Assembly (NCBI GenBank): GCA_951812925.1
Contig: OX638370.1
Span: 33,351,948 to 33,415,947, forward strand
Origin: Calliopum simillimum
Taxonomy: Eukaryota > Arthropoda > Insecta > Diptera > Lauxaniidae
Length of the DNA: 64,000 nucleotides
Reading direction: 5' to 3'
Shown here one piece after another: positions 34,690 to 46,140 of the stretch (within the stretch, counting starts at the first letter, position 1; every line of letters begins with the position of its first letter). The notes beneath the pieces are model-generated. The model was not told the origin of the DNA and did not search any database. It saw nothing but the letters and a program-made list of their open reading frames with translations. The translations under genes were made by a program, and so were the position numbers.

Positions 34690-35080
34690 ATGATGTTAGG
34701 TTAGATTAGGCTTAAATGATAGCAAAATAAACACACATACCCCAAAAAGATCCATAGTGATACCATATTGACCAAATCATCTCAGACGTTGACTCACGTT
34801 GTTTCAATTTGTTCATTGGCTTATATCCTTCATCAGGGTTGAACGTTAAAGCTTCGGAAGCCATTGCGAGGTCTTTGAGTGATCTAAAACCTGTCTTCAA
34901 AGTTCTTCAAAATATTAAAAAACATTTGTCCAAGAGTTTAAAATCTAGTTCATCCAAGAGCTGGACAATGACACAGTAGATGTTCCAAATTTTTCTCCTT
35001 AATGGTTCCACTTCAGGGAGAATGCCCGCTTTTGCCTGTTAATCAGCAATTTAGTTGCCCCCTACACCGTAGTAACCATA
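34690..35080 (-). pseudogene. Non-LTR retrotransposon C-terminal relic with CCTAA-like tail
   Basis: Minus-strand translation gives GVGGN-stop-IADEQAKAG (end of an RNase H domain, about 35060-35005), then EKNLEHLLCHCPAL (about 34990-34955), the cysteine/histidine motif of fly non-LTR polymerases, then LKTGFRSLKDLAMASEA. Frameshifts and stops are present. Downstream on the same strand the sequence reads CCTAATCTAACCTAAC, echoing the array at 20453-20653 behind a related relic. Confidence 0.6.
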
Positions 35081-35699
35081 ATCTTAGAATACCTAACTTC
35101 TTGCTACATATTATAAATGGAAAAAGGATATAACTTCTTTCGCTTCCGCAAACTTTTTAACTTGTTTTGCAACAGTATTGTTTTTTTGCCACGATTGTGG
35201 AAATAACTGCTTTTGCAGCTCAAGTGGAAAATAACTTGTTTTGCTTCCATCTGCCCATAGGAATTAACTTCTTTTGCACCTGCGTACTTATCTCTAGGCC
35301 GATTTTAACATGTTTAAAATTTTTTTTCAGCTATTTCCATAACTTGATAGCCAGTGAGCTGAAAAATCCAAAAATACCAATATCTTAAAAGAAAATTTTT
35401 AGACTTTTAACTTATTTGCTATAAGGCGACGTTAGCTGCATAGCGGCTTTTACCGACCTTTTAAGTTTTTGTTAGAGACTCTTCAGTTTCCGATCAATAG
35501 CTTCTGTACTATTCCAGAAACCCTTATTTTATTTTACTAAAATTATAGCCGAATCTCTAACCAGTAACTTTTCCTAACATACTATGTGGAAAAATTTTAT
35601 ACAGGGAGTATTTTGATATAAAATGTTCGGTCTTCGGCCATTACTCATAAAATATAAATTTTTCACAAAAAATGTCTTCTATAAAATTGTACTAAACTG

Positions 35700-35900
35700 T
35701 AAAATACATGAATTTTTAAAATACTCAAAATGGGATTTGGTCGCTAAATGAGAATTTTCAGCAGTTGAAAAATTAAAAAAAATTAAAATGTCTCAAAAAA
35801 TTTTGAAAAAATTCACACGTGTTTATTGAATGCTTCTAAGCATTTAATGCCTAATACACTTTTTTCGTACGATGTCTGGCTTTTGAGCAAAAAACTCGAT
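35700..35900. repeat. Partial copy of the 46.5-kb foldback family
   Basis: Contains ATGGGATTTGGTCGCTA, AATTCACACGTGTTTATTGA and ATGCCTAATACACTTTTTTC with TCGTACGATGTCTGGCTTTT, matching the foldback arms at 46480-46945. It ends about 20 bp before a Helitron-like copy begins. Confidence 0.45.
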
Positions 35901-35910
35901 AAGAATAATA

Positions 35911-36331
35911 ACTAGTAAGGGTGTAACCTTTGGCCTGGCCAAGCATTAAATACCCTACACTGCATTATTTTAAAAATTTTGCTCACATGGGAGGTGTCAC
36001 GCCCTCTTGTTCGAGTTCACCCAGTTTTTGCTCAGAGCTTGTATTTATAGTTCTTAGTGTCTGAGTAAAATTTGGTTGGATTATCTCAAAATCGTTTTCA
36101 GCATAGTATTCTGAAACTTTTGCTTATATGGGAGGCGCCACGCCTTCTTGTCCGTGTTCGTCTAGTTTAAGTTCAGAGCATGCATTTATAGTCCTTAGTA
36201 TTTGAGTGAAATTTAGTTGGATTATCTCAAAAAACTCTTTTAGTATAGCATTTTGAAACATTTGCTTATATGGGAGGTGCCACGCCCTCTTGTCCGATTT
36301 CACCAAGTTTTTGCCTGGGTATAGGGTATAA
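35911..36331 (-). mobile_element. Helitron/DINE-like element, copy 5, internally deleted
   Basis: Starts ACTAGTAAGGGTGTAACC followed by TTTGGCCTGGCCAAGC and ends TGGGTATAGGGTATA. It carries three GGGAGGTGCCACGCCCTC sub-units but lacks the CCAGCC core and the GACGCTGATCAAGAATA block, so the interior has been lost while both ends remain. Confidence 0.6.
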
Positions 36332-36339
36332 AAATACCA

Positions 36340-37120
36340 ATCGAAAAAATTAGCTAAATATTACCATCGATGAAAAAAACTATATATTTTATATACATAT
36401 CCGTAAGTCGCCTAAGCCTTTATCAACTGATTTTTTCACAGCAAATGTATTCCTTTAAAATGGACCCAAGAAATGCATTTACTTAGTATCCACACATGAA
36501 CATATGATGCTTTCTTTGCTACTTAACAAATCACACCATAAGTCATAAAAGCAATCTCAAAATCTACAATAAAAGCCTCAAAAATTCTATGTCTTTACAA
36601 ACTAATCAACTAATAAATCACACAAAATTTAACATAAATCTTAAGGGAGTACACACTTGCATGGGAGTATATAGATAGGCAAGAACATTTTTTAATACTC
36701 AATTTTAGTTATAAAAACAAAAACAACTAGAACACATAATAAAAAAGAGTAGCAAGTACAAAAAGTAGCTCCAAATCTGTGGCCTTCAATATGGTACCAG
36801 AACCCAATACTCTCAGATATTGGTGATCCTCATAAATTTGTAATGTTAAAACTTAATGATCCACTTAAAACACTTTGTGGCGACTATATCAAATAAATAT
36901 TATTATGTAGAGTAAAAAACACATTTAAATTTTTTCCAAAATATTCGTCTCTACAGCTGGATTGTGTTCTTAAAAATTAAATTAGAATGACTGTTGTTGT
37001 TGCGATATAAAACCAATTTCCATCATATGTATGTCGCATGGAGTCATAGCGATTTACTCCGAAAGTATTAAATATGAGGGTGTTAATTATTTGTTATGCT
37101 TAAATATGGCAGTATGTGTA
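36340..37120. other. AT-rich intergenic DNA without recognised genes
   Basis: No coding exon, repeat boundary or RNA gene recognised. Confidence 0.3.
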
Positions 37121-37139
37121 ACCAGAAGCTAGAAAGAAA

Positions 37140-37275
37140 GGGGGAATAAAGATTTGTGGTTATTAACACAAGAAGTGTGTCATATGGTATCTTATGAGTT
37201 TTTAGTATTTTCCTGTAGTTCCTAGGAGAGCATAGAGCTAAAAATTTTATGAGTTTTACCCATGTCATAGGTACT
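37140..37275 (-). mobile_element. Very short non-LTR retrotransposon 3' end
   Basis: Contains TCCTGTAGTTCCTAGGAGAG and CATAGAGCTAAAAATTTTAT in the order of the 16.5- and 26.7-kb fragments (CTCCTAGGAGTT, GGCCCTATGCTCC on the opposite strand). Diverged; assignment depends on those two better copies. Confidence 0.35.
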
Positions 37276-37399
37276 GTGCAAAGGAAAGCAATTCAAAAAT
37301 TGGCAACAGAAAATAATTGAATGCACTTACCCGAACTATTTTGTTTTGAAAACATTCCTCCTAAATTATAGCAAAGAACAGAGTGTTTTTTTTATTTTA

Positions 37400-37605
37400 A
37401 CCATGGAGCTTGTTCTTTTAACAATGTAACTTGTTATTTTAATGACAAAACTCGTTATCATAACAATGAGGCTTGTTATTTGAACGATAAAGTTTGTTAT
37501 TTTAACAATGTAGCTTTTTATGTTTTGACAAAACTTGCTAACGTCGAAGCGGGTTATTTTAAAAACAATCCTTGTTAGTTTTTGATAAAGCTTTTTATCA
37601 AAGGT
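37400..37605. repeat. Minisatellite of CTTGTTATTTTAACAATG units
   Basis: About eight units of 24-30 bp, each with (A/G)CTTGTTATTTTAAC followed by AATGTAG, GATAAAG or GACAAAAC variants. Diverged between units, so old. Confidence 0.6.
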
Positions 37606-37609
37606 AACG

Positions 37610-38355
37610 CGGATTTTGGCGATTTTAGTTGTTGCCGTCTTTAAACTGTGTCGTAAATATGGCTAAACACTGCAAAGCAAAAAGCAAATGCTAACTTTAT
37701 GTCACACAAATAATTTGGTAATCTTTGGTTACTCTACTTTTAGTATGTGGATTTTGAAACATATAGACAAACAATGTTTATTTTTGCAACATATGCTCAA
37801 CTCGACACTTGACAATGAAAAGAAAAATAAAGATCTCAAAAGCCATATGTATCAGTTAATCAGTTCTCCTTACTTTGGTATTTTTGCGCTCATCTTCTAA
37901 GCCTACTATGGGAATCTGCTATATTCAGGATGTGAATGTGCCATAGAGCTTTGAGTTAGCTTTTCCTTTTGCTCTTGAAGAAATCTCCACTAAGAAGGAA
38001 AGTGTGCCGGTGGCTAAAAAGTTTAGCATTTCTTGCCACCATCTTATTTCACATCCGCATGATTTTATTTTATAAGTGAGTGCTTCACCAAGTTTTTGCA
38101 ACAGCGGCTCCAAATGTCTACCGATTAGCGGGTGCCAGCATTTCTCGTTTTCAGATTTTTCTCGCGGCTAAATGAATATAAAAGACCCTACATATTTTAC
38201 ATATCGCCCAATAAAAATTTAATTTCCTTCGAATACCAGTATGATTGGAATGATGTTTTCAACTGGAGGTGTACCAACGCATTTCTGTATTTCATGGCAT
38301 CGATCTGTACAGTTTCTGCAACTGAAGAACGTGCATACAAGGTGTACCTAGTCTC
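37610..38355. other. Intergenic DNA without recognised genes
   Basis: The short frames at 37688 (70 aa) and 38132 (75 aa) lack a recognisable motif and are not supported as genes. Confidence 0.3.
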
Positions 38356-38360
38356 CTAAT

Positions 38361-38814
38361 TTTCTGGAGGCGTGACAGATATAGAATAGTGTATATTTTC
38401 TTGATCAGCACCACCTACTGAGTCGATATAGCCATGTCCGTCTGCCTGGCGGGCTCGCTGAGTAGGCTGGGTGTGCGTGGAAATGCATTTTCTGGGAAAT
38501 CTGCGATAATTCAATGAAATTTAGTACACTGGCTCCGTAGTAAATAAATAAATGCACGCTCTGAGCTGAAACAAGACGAAGTCGGACAAAAGATTGTGGC
38601 ACCTCCCATACAAGTAAAAGCTTAAAAACGCTATACTGAAAACTTTTTTTGAGATAATCTAACCAAATTTCGTTAAGACACTAAGAACTATAAATGCAAG
38701 CTCAGTGCAAAAACTGAGTGAACTCGGACAAGAGGGCGTGGTACCATATAAGCAAAATTTTAAAAATATGATATTTAATGTTTGGGCAGGCCAAAGGTTA
38801 CACCCTTACTAGTT
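38361..38814 (+). mobile_element. Helitron/DINE-like element, copy 6, 5' truncated
   Basis: Begins abruptly inside the family at GGAGGCGTGACAGATATAG, has TTGATCAGCACCACCTACTG and CCATGTCCGTCTGCCTGG, an internal deletion, and the full 3' end TGGGCAGGCCAAAGGTTACA with CCCTTACTAGT. Confidence 0.6.
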
Positions 38815-38819
38815 CTCTT

Positions 38820-41470
38820 TCGGTAAGTGGTTTGATATCGTTCCGGACACGAAATTTTGAATGATATCTCAATAATGTTTTTTGGCTAATTTTTGGTCGT
38901 TGAATCCGAATCCGACAACCGTTTTTCTCTATCAGGACTGTCGTTCGAGTTATGCTTGCTCTAAAGTGCAGAAAATGCTTTTTTCATTCATATCGCGCTC
39001 ATCTTGCCAGCAAACATTTAAAGGTAATCTTTAATGACTAAGATCATAGCTATCCGGTGCTGGTGACAAAACTGAACCACACTCTTTCTTGCATATGTAC
39101 TATGTGTCTGAAAATAGCATATTCTGGACTTTAAACTAAGGATCACCCTAATCAATGATCTGATAAACAAAAACGGTTCCAAGATTCAGAATAAGCGACC
39201 GAAAATTCATAAAAAAAAGTTATCGTGATCAATATTTTTTTCTTTTTCTCAATTTGTTGCGCTATTTTACCAGCATTGCATCTATTGCGGTAGGATGATG
39301 CTACTCGCAGTTCATTTGTTTTCTGCAACAAACTAAGAGTTTTAGGAATTGATCCTTTTCTACTTCGTCTGAGCACACCTCACAGCCCTATAACAAAACC
39401 ACCTGGGTTGGCTTTCATGTGTTTGTCATTTAGTTCAAAAATGCTGTAGGTTATCCCGCCATTCCGTCTGAAATCGTACATACTCACCGGAAAGTGCTTT
39501 TCGTTAAGGATAAGCAACTCTGTCTTTTTGAGGCTGTGGTTTTCTATACACTCCTGCGTTCATATCATCATCTGATTTGGTTTCCGTTGAGCATCGTCAG
39601 TATTTCTAAAGGAAGTGCTAAAGGCCTGGACCAAAAATGGAGAACTGTTCCACAATGGAAGTTATTTGCTTAAGACAAAGTCAACTGCTTGTGTCAAGGA
39701 CTAATGTTCTGTTTCTAGAGTATTTACTTATAATCATCTTTAGAGAAATTGGGGAAACTGAAAAAAGATTTTCTAGGCCATCTATCAGCCAATGTTAAAA
39801 AGTGTTACTTTGGGTTTTCAAATGGACATTTCTGAAGGTAAAATCGTAGATATCTGAATTCTTTTCTGTTGATTTGGTTTTCAATGATATAGCCTGAAGA
39901 AACCAAAGGAGCTTTGTATGCAGGTAAATGCTTTCCGTGTCTCTTCCTCATTTTGACCACCATGCATATTTAAGCAAATTTTTTTCACAACTTAATTTAA
40001 GCAACTTTATTATTAATGATGCCGCGCGCTTAAAGTCAACTTGAGATAATTAATTGCAAAAAATGTTGGAAGCAAAAAAAAAAACTTATTAAATGATGGT
40101 CAAGTTAAAAACGCATCAGTCGCTGTGCAGTCGGTTCCTTTGAGTCCGTTAAAGTTTTTTTTTTTTTTTTTCTTTCGTTTTTGTGCGCTTTTATCTTCAT
40201 TTGTAGTGAAATTCATTTTCTGTCCCATTTTTTTCTTTTTGTTCATTTTCGTTTTCTGCGATTTGGCATTAAAATGCATTTTCCTTTTTTTGTGGGTGTT
40301 CATTCGTTGTGCTGCCAACAGATGTCGCCTGTTGCTGCGGCTTGGCGGTTGCCTGGCACGATAATGATGCACCAAACTCAAAAAAAAAAAAAAAAAAACA
40401 AAGGACTTATAGGAATTGCAAGGAAAAAATTAAATAGATGGAGCTATCCATAAATAACTGAATAATTTTCAAATGAAATATTGTTGCTTATATTTAAAAA
40501 AAAAAAAAATGGCATTTATCTAATTTGCTTTCAGTTCAAGGTATTCCACACAACCCATATCATGATCTACGCGAAAATTGTTCAATTTAGTTTGAAAGTC
40601 ACATTTGGAATTGCCAACAAACAAAAACAATACGCAAAAAACTTAAAATAAAAACTAAAAACATAAAGGACTTTAAAGTAGTTGTTGTTGCTGCTGCAAC
40701 TTAGTCCTGGAATCGCATAGATATTGTTGTTGTATGTATTGTGGGTGACCATAAGAGATCCAGAGATAATAACTTGAGTGGTGCAGTAGCAGCAGTGGTA
40801 TCATAATGAGGTATATGATGATGACAACTAGTGGCATCTAGCGGCAGATTGCATTGCAGATTTCATCCTTTTATTGTTTTATGTTGGTTTTGTGGGTTTT
40901 TTCGTCGAGTGTGTTGCTTTGTTTGGTTTATATTATGGTTTTGTTTTTAGATTTAAAAGAAAATGAATTTCAATTTGGGTCAGAAAAATTAGAGTAAATA
41001 TCTAGTTATCAGAGGATAAAGCATTTAGGATTACGTTTTTTAATTATTTTAAAGCATGGTTTTCAATTTTTCACTTGAACTTTTAGATGAGAACTCGAGC
41101 TATTTGCGGACGAGATTTAACAGAGCAAATTAAACTTTTTTTAAAAAAAAAATTTTTTCAGCAATATCCTTCAAAATTCAAAAATTTAACGTTAATCCTT
41201 TTTCGAAATTCTTCTTATGCAACATAAAGTTGTCAACATTCATTATGAAGCAAAAATTCAAAAATTAAATATTGAAACTAAATTGTGTGTAAGTTGGTTT
41301 GTCATTAATAAGTGAGTTGGCCAATATTTGTCCCATCTGAAGAAGTGGCCAACGCTTAAAAACGTTATGGGCTGATGAAGGCAGATGGCAGTGCTTCTTT
41401 TTTCTTTGTAAGGCAAATGGAATGCCTATTGTAAGGTAGATGGACGCTTGTTTGCCAATACATTGAAAGG
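38820..41470. other. Intergenic DNA with homopolymer-rich and microsatellite tracts
   Basis: Long T and A runs at 40157-40172 and 40380-40399, a TTG/CTG patch near 40680-40700, and GCAGTAGCAGCAGTGG near 40784. The 40100-40380 frames are driven by the T-rich tract. No gene is supported. Confidence 0.35.
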
Positions 41471-41479
41471 CAAGGGAAG

Positions 41480-43130
41480 GAGCTTTGAAATATGCAGGGG
41501 AAGTAATACCACAAGATCCAGACGCAGCATGGAAGAAACTTAATAATGAGGTGATTGTATTGATTGGGCTATCAGTGGAGGACAGTCATATCTTACTCAT
41601 TAAAAATCTTGTTCAGCGCTTGAGGCTTTTGAGATTCTCCAGAGTCACCACGAAAAGAACACAATTGCGAGCAGTGTTCGCATTATGAGAAAGACTGAAT
41701 GAAGTTTTCAGTGGAATGTAACATTTCAGAGCATATCATGTAGATGAAAATCTCATTTGGGAAATTAGAAGCATTAGGTGAGAAATTTTCCGAACGTTGG
41801 TTAGTTGCCATGTTACTGAGTAGCTTACCTTTTTCTTTTGACACTATAGTAACGGTGTTGAAGGCACGTAAGCTAAAAGAATTGACGCTAAAGTAGACGA
41901 AACCAGTTTGATAGAGTAATATCAGCGCTAGTCCGGTGGAATTGCATCCGATTCTGCATTGAAGTCATTTGGTCTATCAAAAGGGCTTAATACGGAAAAA
42001 TGTAATTGTAAGGTAAGAGGGCACATAAAGAAAGATTGCTAGAAACTAAAGAAGAAGATCCATAACCAAGCTAATGAAGCACAATTTCAACCTAATGAAA
42101 AGGATAAATACTGTTCTTCTATGGCTAACGACAAAAGGGTTTGGGCCGTTGATTCCGGTGCAAAGGAATCAGATTTTACCGCATTGAATAAGTTGGTATG
42201 TGAGACTGTAAGAACAGCACACGGTGAAGTAGTTGTTTCCAAAAGGCAGAGGTGTATGTTTAATCATTTTGCTCAATGCGTTGGGTGAAAAAGCCGAAGT
42301 AGAGTTGAAAAATTCTTTCATAATACCCACCTTTCATGGAAATTTGTTGTCAGTGCAGAAAATGTATTCAAACTGATGTTTAGTAGTTCTTCGTGTAGCA
42401 TCCAAACAAAACCAGGCGAAAAAATCGGTGTTGCTGATTCAGAGAATGGATTATTTTATCTACGGCAAAACTTAACTAGAAGGCATTGGTTGCAGATTGT
42501 TCATCAGAAAATTGTCAACATTATTATCGTAGATTGTTTGTGATGGTTTCAAGAATATGCTTGCTGGAAAAATGGTAAGAGACTTTCATATTAAAGATTG
42601 CTTGATAAGGAAGTTTTGTGTTCAGTGTTCAGTGTCGAGAAAACCATTTAAATAAGCAATCTAAGGCCAAATCCAAGCAAGTTTTGGACCTTATTCACAC
42701 TGTCAATTCTGTCGTTTATAGTCGACTATAGCCGATTTACAATACTTTACCTACTTTCAAATAAAGCAGAAGTTTTTAATAAAATAGTAAAATTCTTAGA
42801 ACTTATTAGGAATACATTTTCAAAGTATCCCAATACCATAAGATCAAATGGTGGAGACTACACGTCTAAAAAGTTTATCTCGATAAGAGACCGATTCGAC
42901 AACAGTTTACTGTGCCCTATTCTCCGCAACAAAATTGAGTGGCGGAAAGGAAGAATAGGATTTAGTTCAAATGGCCCGTCGCTTATTAGCCGATGCTAGC
43001 TTAAAAACGAATTTTGGGCAGAAGCTCTCATGACAGCAAATTACTTACAGAATCGCTTAGTATCCAGTTCAGTTCCGAATACTGCTTTTGAATTATGGGA
43101 GGATAAAAAGCCTGACATCTGACATTTCCG
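41480..43130 (+). pseudogene. Ty1/copia-type LTR retrotransposon relic (gag to integrase)
   Basis: Scattered plus-strand frames follow the copia order. Gag: DAAWKKLNNEVIVLIGLSVED (41520-41585). Zinc knuckle CNCKVRGHIKKDC (about 42003-42041), one residue short of the usual C-x2-C spacing. Protease: VWAVDSGAKESD (about 42140-42172) with the D-S-G triad. Integrase C-terminal part: PYSPQQN-stop-VAERKNR (42914-42955), then ARRLLADASL, NFWAEALMTANYLQNRLVSSS and AFELWEDKKPDI. Many stops and frameshifts; reverse transcriptase and LTRs were not found. The element is long dead and truncated at its 3' side near 43130. Confidence 0.8.
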
Positions 43131-43139
43131 CCCTTTCAA

Positions 43140-44450
43140 CATCTATCAATTCATAAATAAATCACTTCTGTATATCGATACGAAAGTTGTAGTTTTTAGT
43201 TATGATCATTTTGTAACTGAACTGACTAAAACTGCATTAATTCTTTTGAAAATTTTAGACAAAATTAAAGTTTTACTATTAAATCGCTGTCACTTTTCAT
43301 TGTAGGTTTACGGAGATATTAACAATTTCAACTTATAATTTGGACAAAATGAATACTAACTTTACCAAATTTTGTTCTAATCCAGTAAACACAGTTCCAT
43401 GAGACAAGTGGGTAACTTAATTTTCCAACTTGCATTTAAAAATATTTTATGGGTATTATGTTGGTATGTCGATCCACTGATTTCTTAAGAAAAATTAACT
43501 AATAACTTTGTAAGCTTAGTTACCAATGCAATTTGTCTTTTTTTGTCCTGTATAAGTTGATAAGTGACGTTATAAATTTTAAAACCGAAAAAAAATGTTT
43601 TTGCATTAAGTTATCAACTTAAGTTGTCAAGTTTTTGCATCGACTCCTCACTAAAAAATACTTTGGTTGCAACTTCAAAAATTTCTATCTAGAGGCACCA
43701 AAATTTGAAACAAAATGGAGTCTAATGCGCAGATTTCGAGAATACTGTCCTAGAGTTTCCTATTTAAACGTTGGATGTATCGATGTATACCAGTTATGTT
43801 TAACAATTTAATCATCTGATCAATTTGCCACCAACAGACGTTGCAAAACAGTCGTTAAAACTTTAGATTGCTTCATTATCTTATCTCAGATTGAGTAAAA
43901 TTTGATAGAAAAGGGAGCAAGATTTAACAAAAAAACAAAAAAAAAAAAAATATTGAAAAACTTCAACTACAGCAGCGAAACTGAATTGTAGCATACATTG
44001 AGGCGATGGAGCATTGCTGAGAGTTAGTGAATGAGGCGTCAACTTTTAGAATCTGTTGTATATAAATGAGTGTTAACTGATCTGCTGATTTTTTGTTGAT
44101 TTTAAATGAAATGTATAGGCAGTTATGCTCAAACTTTTGCGAATGTTTTGAACTAGCGATTAGGAGTGCTTATTACATTTCGAATGATGATGAAAGTTGA
44201 AAGACAATTGAAAAATAACAAGAATTAACAAATAATGCATCTTTCCAATATTCTTTACTATTTAGGATGAGAAAGCTCCTACCTACATATTGCAATTATT
44301 CCAATTTATCTTAAGAAAAAACTCCGTTCAACGATTCAGTGTCATATCCAAAACCAAATCTCATTTAAGTCAACAGCTTGTTAATCCCTGCCTTGCTTAC
44401 TTTACATGCAGTAGAAGCGCTTATCGCTGGATCGCTGTCAAACTAAAGTT
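43140..44450. other. AT-rich intergenic DNA without recognised genes
   Basis: ACGTTGGATGTATCGATG near 43771 resembles one end of the MITE at 47341-47573, so part of this segment may be a diverged copy. Nothing else recognised. Confidence 0.3.
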
Positions 44451-44479
44451 TAATTAAGAAAAACCGCCTTTAGTTAAAA

Positions 44480-44730
44480 TCACGTTCACTCCAAAAAAAC
44501 GACGCGTCTGATGCGTTTGCATTCCGCGCGAAACGGCTTCCTTGTTATTAAAAACGCGCGCCAAAAAAAAAGACAACAGCAACGCTCTCAATCCGTATGA
44601 AAATTCATCTCAACAGCGATTTTTGACTGTCGTTTTCATCCACAAAGTTCAGCAACAGCAGCAGAAGCATGCGAGCGATACGCGCAACGCATTACAAGTC
44701 ACTTCGTGTGATTAAGCGTTCTGATTAAAT
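44480..44730. other. CpG-bearing, less AT-rich patch, possible promoter or 5' UTR
   Basis: Contains CGCGCGAAACGGC, AACGCGCGCC, CAGCAACAGCAGCAGAAGCA and GCGAGCGATACGCGCAAC, unlike the surrounding DNA. Fly 5' leaders often look like this, but no TATA, open exon or splice donor could be tied to it. Confidence 0.3.
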
Positions 44731-45316
44731 GCTGAGTGACTTTTAACACGTATATCTTGGCGTTTCTCTTTGCATTTTTGTTGTTGTTGTTGTTTTCTTC
44801 ACACTTTACGTTGATTACGTGTATGAGACGGAGTATCTCTATGTAGATTTCGTAAACTGAAAGTCAGAATTAACGTAGTGCGTAAATGCCATGAGCAACA
44901 TTTTGATTGAATTTATCATCATTTTGTAATCTGCATTTAGTAGATACACCACTGAAGGCAGCAGTACAAGTTCGAATAAAACTTTTTAACATAAAGAACG
45001 AGAACGAACAAAACAGGATAATTGCGTTATCGATATATGCATACTGTCAGCTTCTTTCTAAATTAGTTAGAGTGACATCTGTCAGAAAATAAAACAAATC
45101 TATAGATTATAAGAAATGTTTCTTCTTCTTATGTATTCTGGAAGCACAAAGCCAGGTGGTTGGGAATCGGAAGAACACTGGAAAATGTTAGATTGTTTGG
45201 ACTATTCTGAAGACACTTCTTAGTTCGATTTTTTGAAATTCGTAAAACCAACGGAGTTGTTGGACAAAAAGTAATATCAAAATATGAATTGGCTTATATT
45301 TTATTAGAAATTAATA

Positions 45317-45580
45317 AAGTTGGGCTCTGTTTTCACGAAAAGTTTGATGATGTGAAATTAAATCGGTCAAACAACCGATTATTGTAGCACAATATGTGTA
45401 TGACATTACCTTTGCCCTTTACTCACTTTAAAATCAAATGAAATGTTTGTTTTAAGTGGAATAAGTCCATAAACATTCTGTGCCATAACAATCGGTTGTT
45501 TCACCAATATAATTTTTTCAACTTAATGGCATCAATTTCACATTTTCAAGTTAACTTTTCGTGAAAACAGTGTCGAGTTC
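45317..45580. mobile_element. Small MITE-like inverted repeat with TGTTTTCACGAAAAG ends
   Basis: The left end reads CTCTGTTTTCACGAAAAGTT and the right end AACTTTTCGTGAAAACAGTG. Further in, ATGTGAAATTAAATCGG and AACAACCGATTATTG on the left answer CAATCGGTTGTTTCACC and CAATTTCACATTTTC on the right. About 265 bp, no coding capacity. Confidence 0.6.
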
Positions 45581-45701
45581 AGTTTGTTTTTGAATTAAAT
45601 TTAATTCAGTGTATAATTGTTTTTTTTTCGCATATTCGAAGAAGTGTTATTATTTTTAAGTAAAACATGGATGATAGAATTGTGTTCTGACCACTGCTTA
45701 G

Positions 45702-46138
45702 CGTGAATTGACCAAAGAAGAGCAGCGGGAGCTAGAAAATTTTGATGATGTAGACATCGAGAATGATAGATCTGAGAAAGGCGAGCTAAAAGGAGGAAGA
45801 GATAAACACATAGCAGCAATACATGTGGAAGTTGTTGATTCTAATGTTATGGATCCCGATGATGACGATTCAGATCTTGAAGGTCCCTATGCAGATAATC
45901 AAGCGCTCCAAGATGCTCGGTTTTTAGAACTCGTCGAATGTATGGAAAATGCAGATGTTGCTCCTGATGGAGAGAAAGCTTGGATGATTCAATTGAATCA
46001 AATCGTGATAAAAAATATATGGGCCAGTAAAAGTTCATGCAAGAAATCGAGCTTGTCACCGAATCGTCGAGTCGTTCGCCACCGGGTAAACGGTCATTAA
46101 AAATATATGAAGCAAAACACGCCAAGGTACCAGTTGAA
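45702..46138 (+). pseudogene. Broken acidic protein fragment or exon, not recognised
   Basis: From CGT at 45702 the frame reads RELTKEEQRELENFDDVDIE and stays open to 46100. Around 45980, after VAPDGEK, the next frame becomes the better coding one (LDDSIESNRDKKYMGQ), hits TAA at 46028-46030, then continues QEIELVTESSSRSPPGKRSL and KIYEAKHAKV. The protein is acidic and Asp-rich with a basic C-terminal part. The start at 45702 is preceded by CTGACCACTGCTTAG, which would work as a splice acceptor, and MDDRIV precedes it at 45668. It could be an exon of a decayed gene or retrocopy. The region ends where a dispersed foldback repeat begins. Confidence 0.35.
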
Positions 46139-46140
46139 AT

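Noticed and set aside
37400..37605. CRISPR-like array of regular repeats
   Set aside because: The units are diverged and contiguous without unique spacers, and the context is a eukaryotic intergenic region; it is a minisatellite.
40100..40453. Overlapping frames on both strands rich in K or F
   Set aside because: They depend on poly-T/poly-A runs and translate low-complexity DNA.
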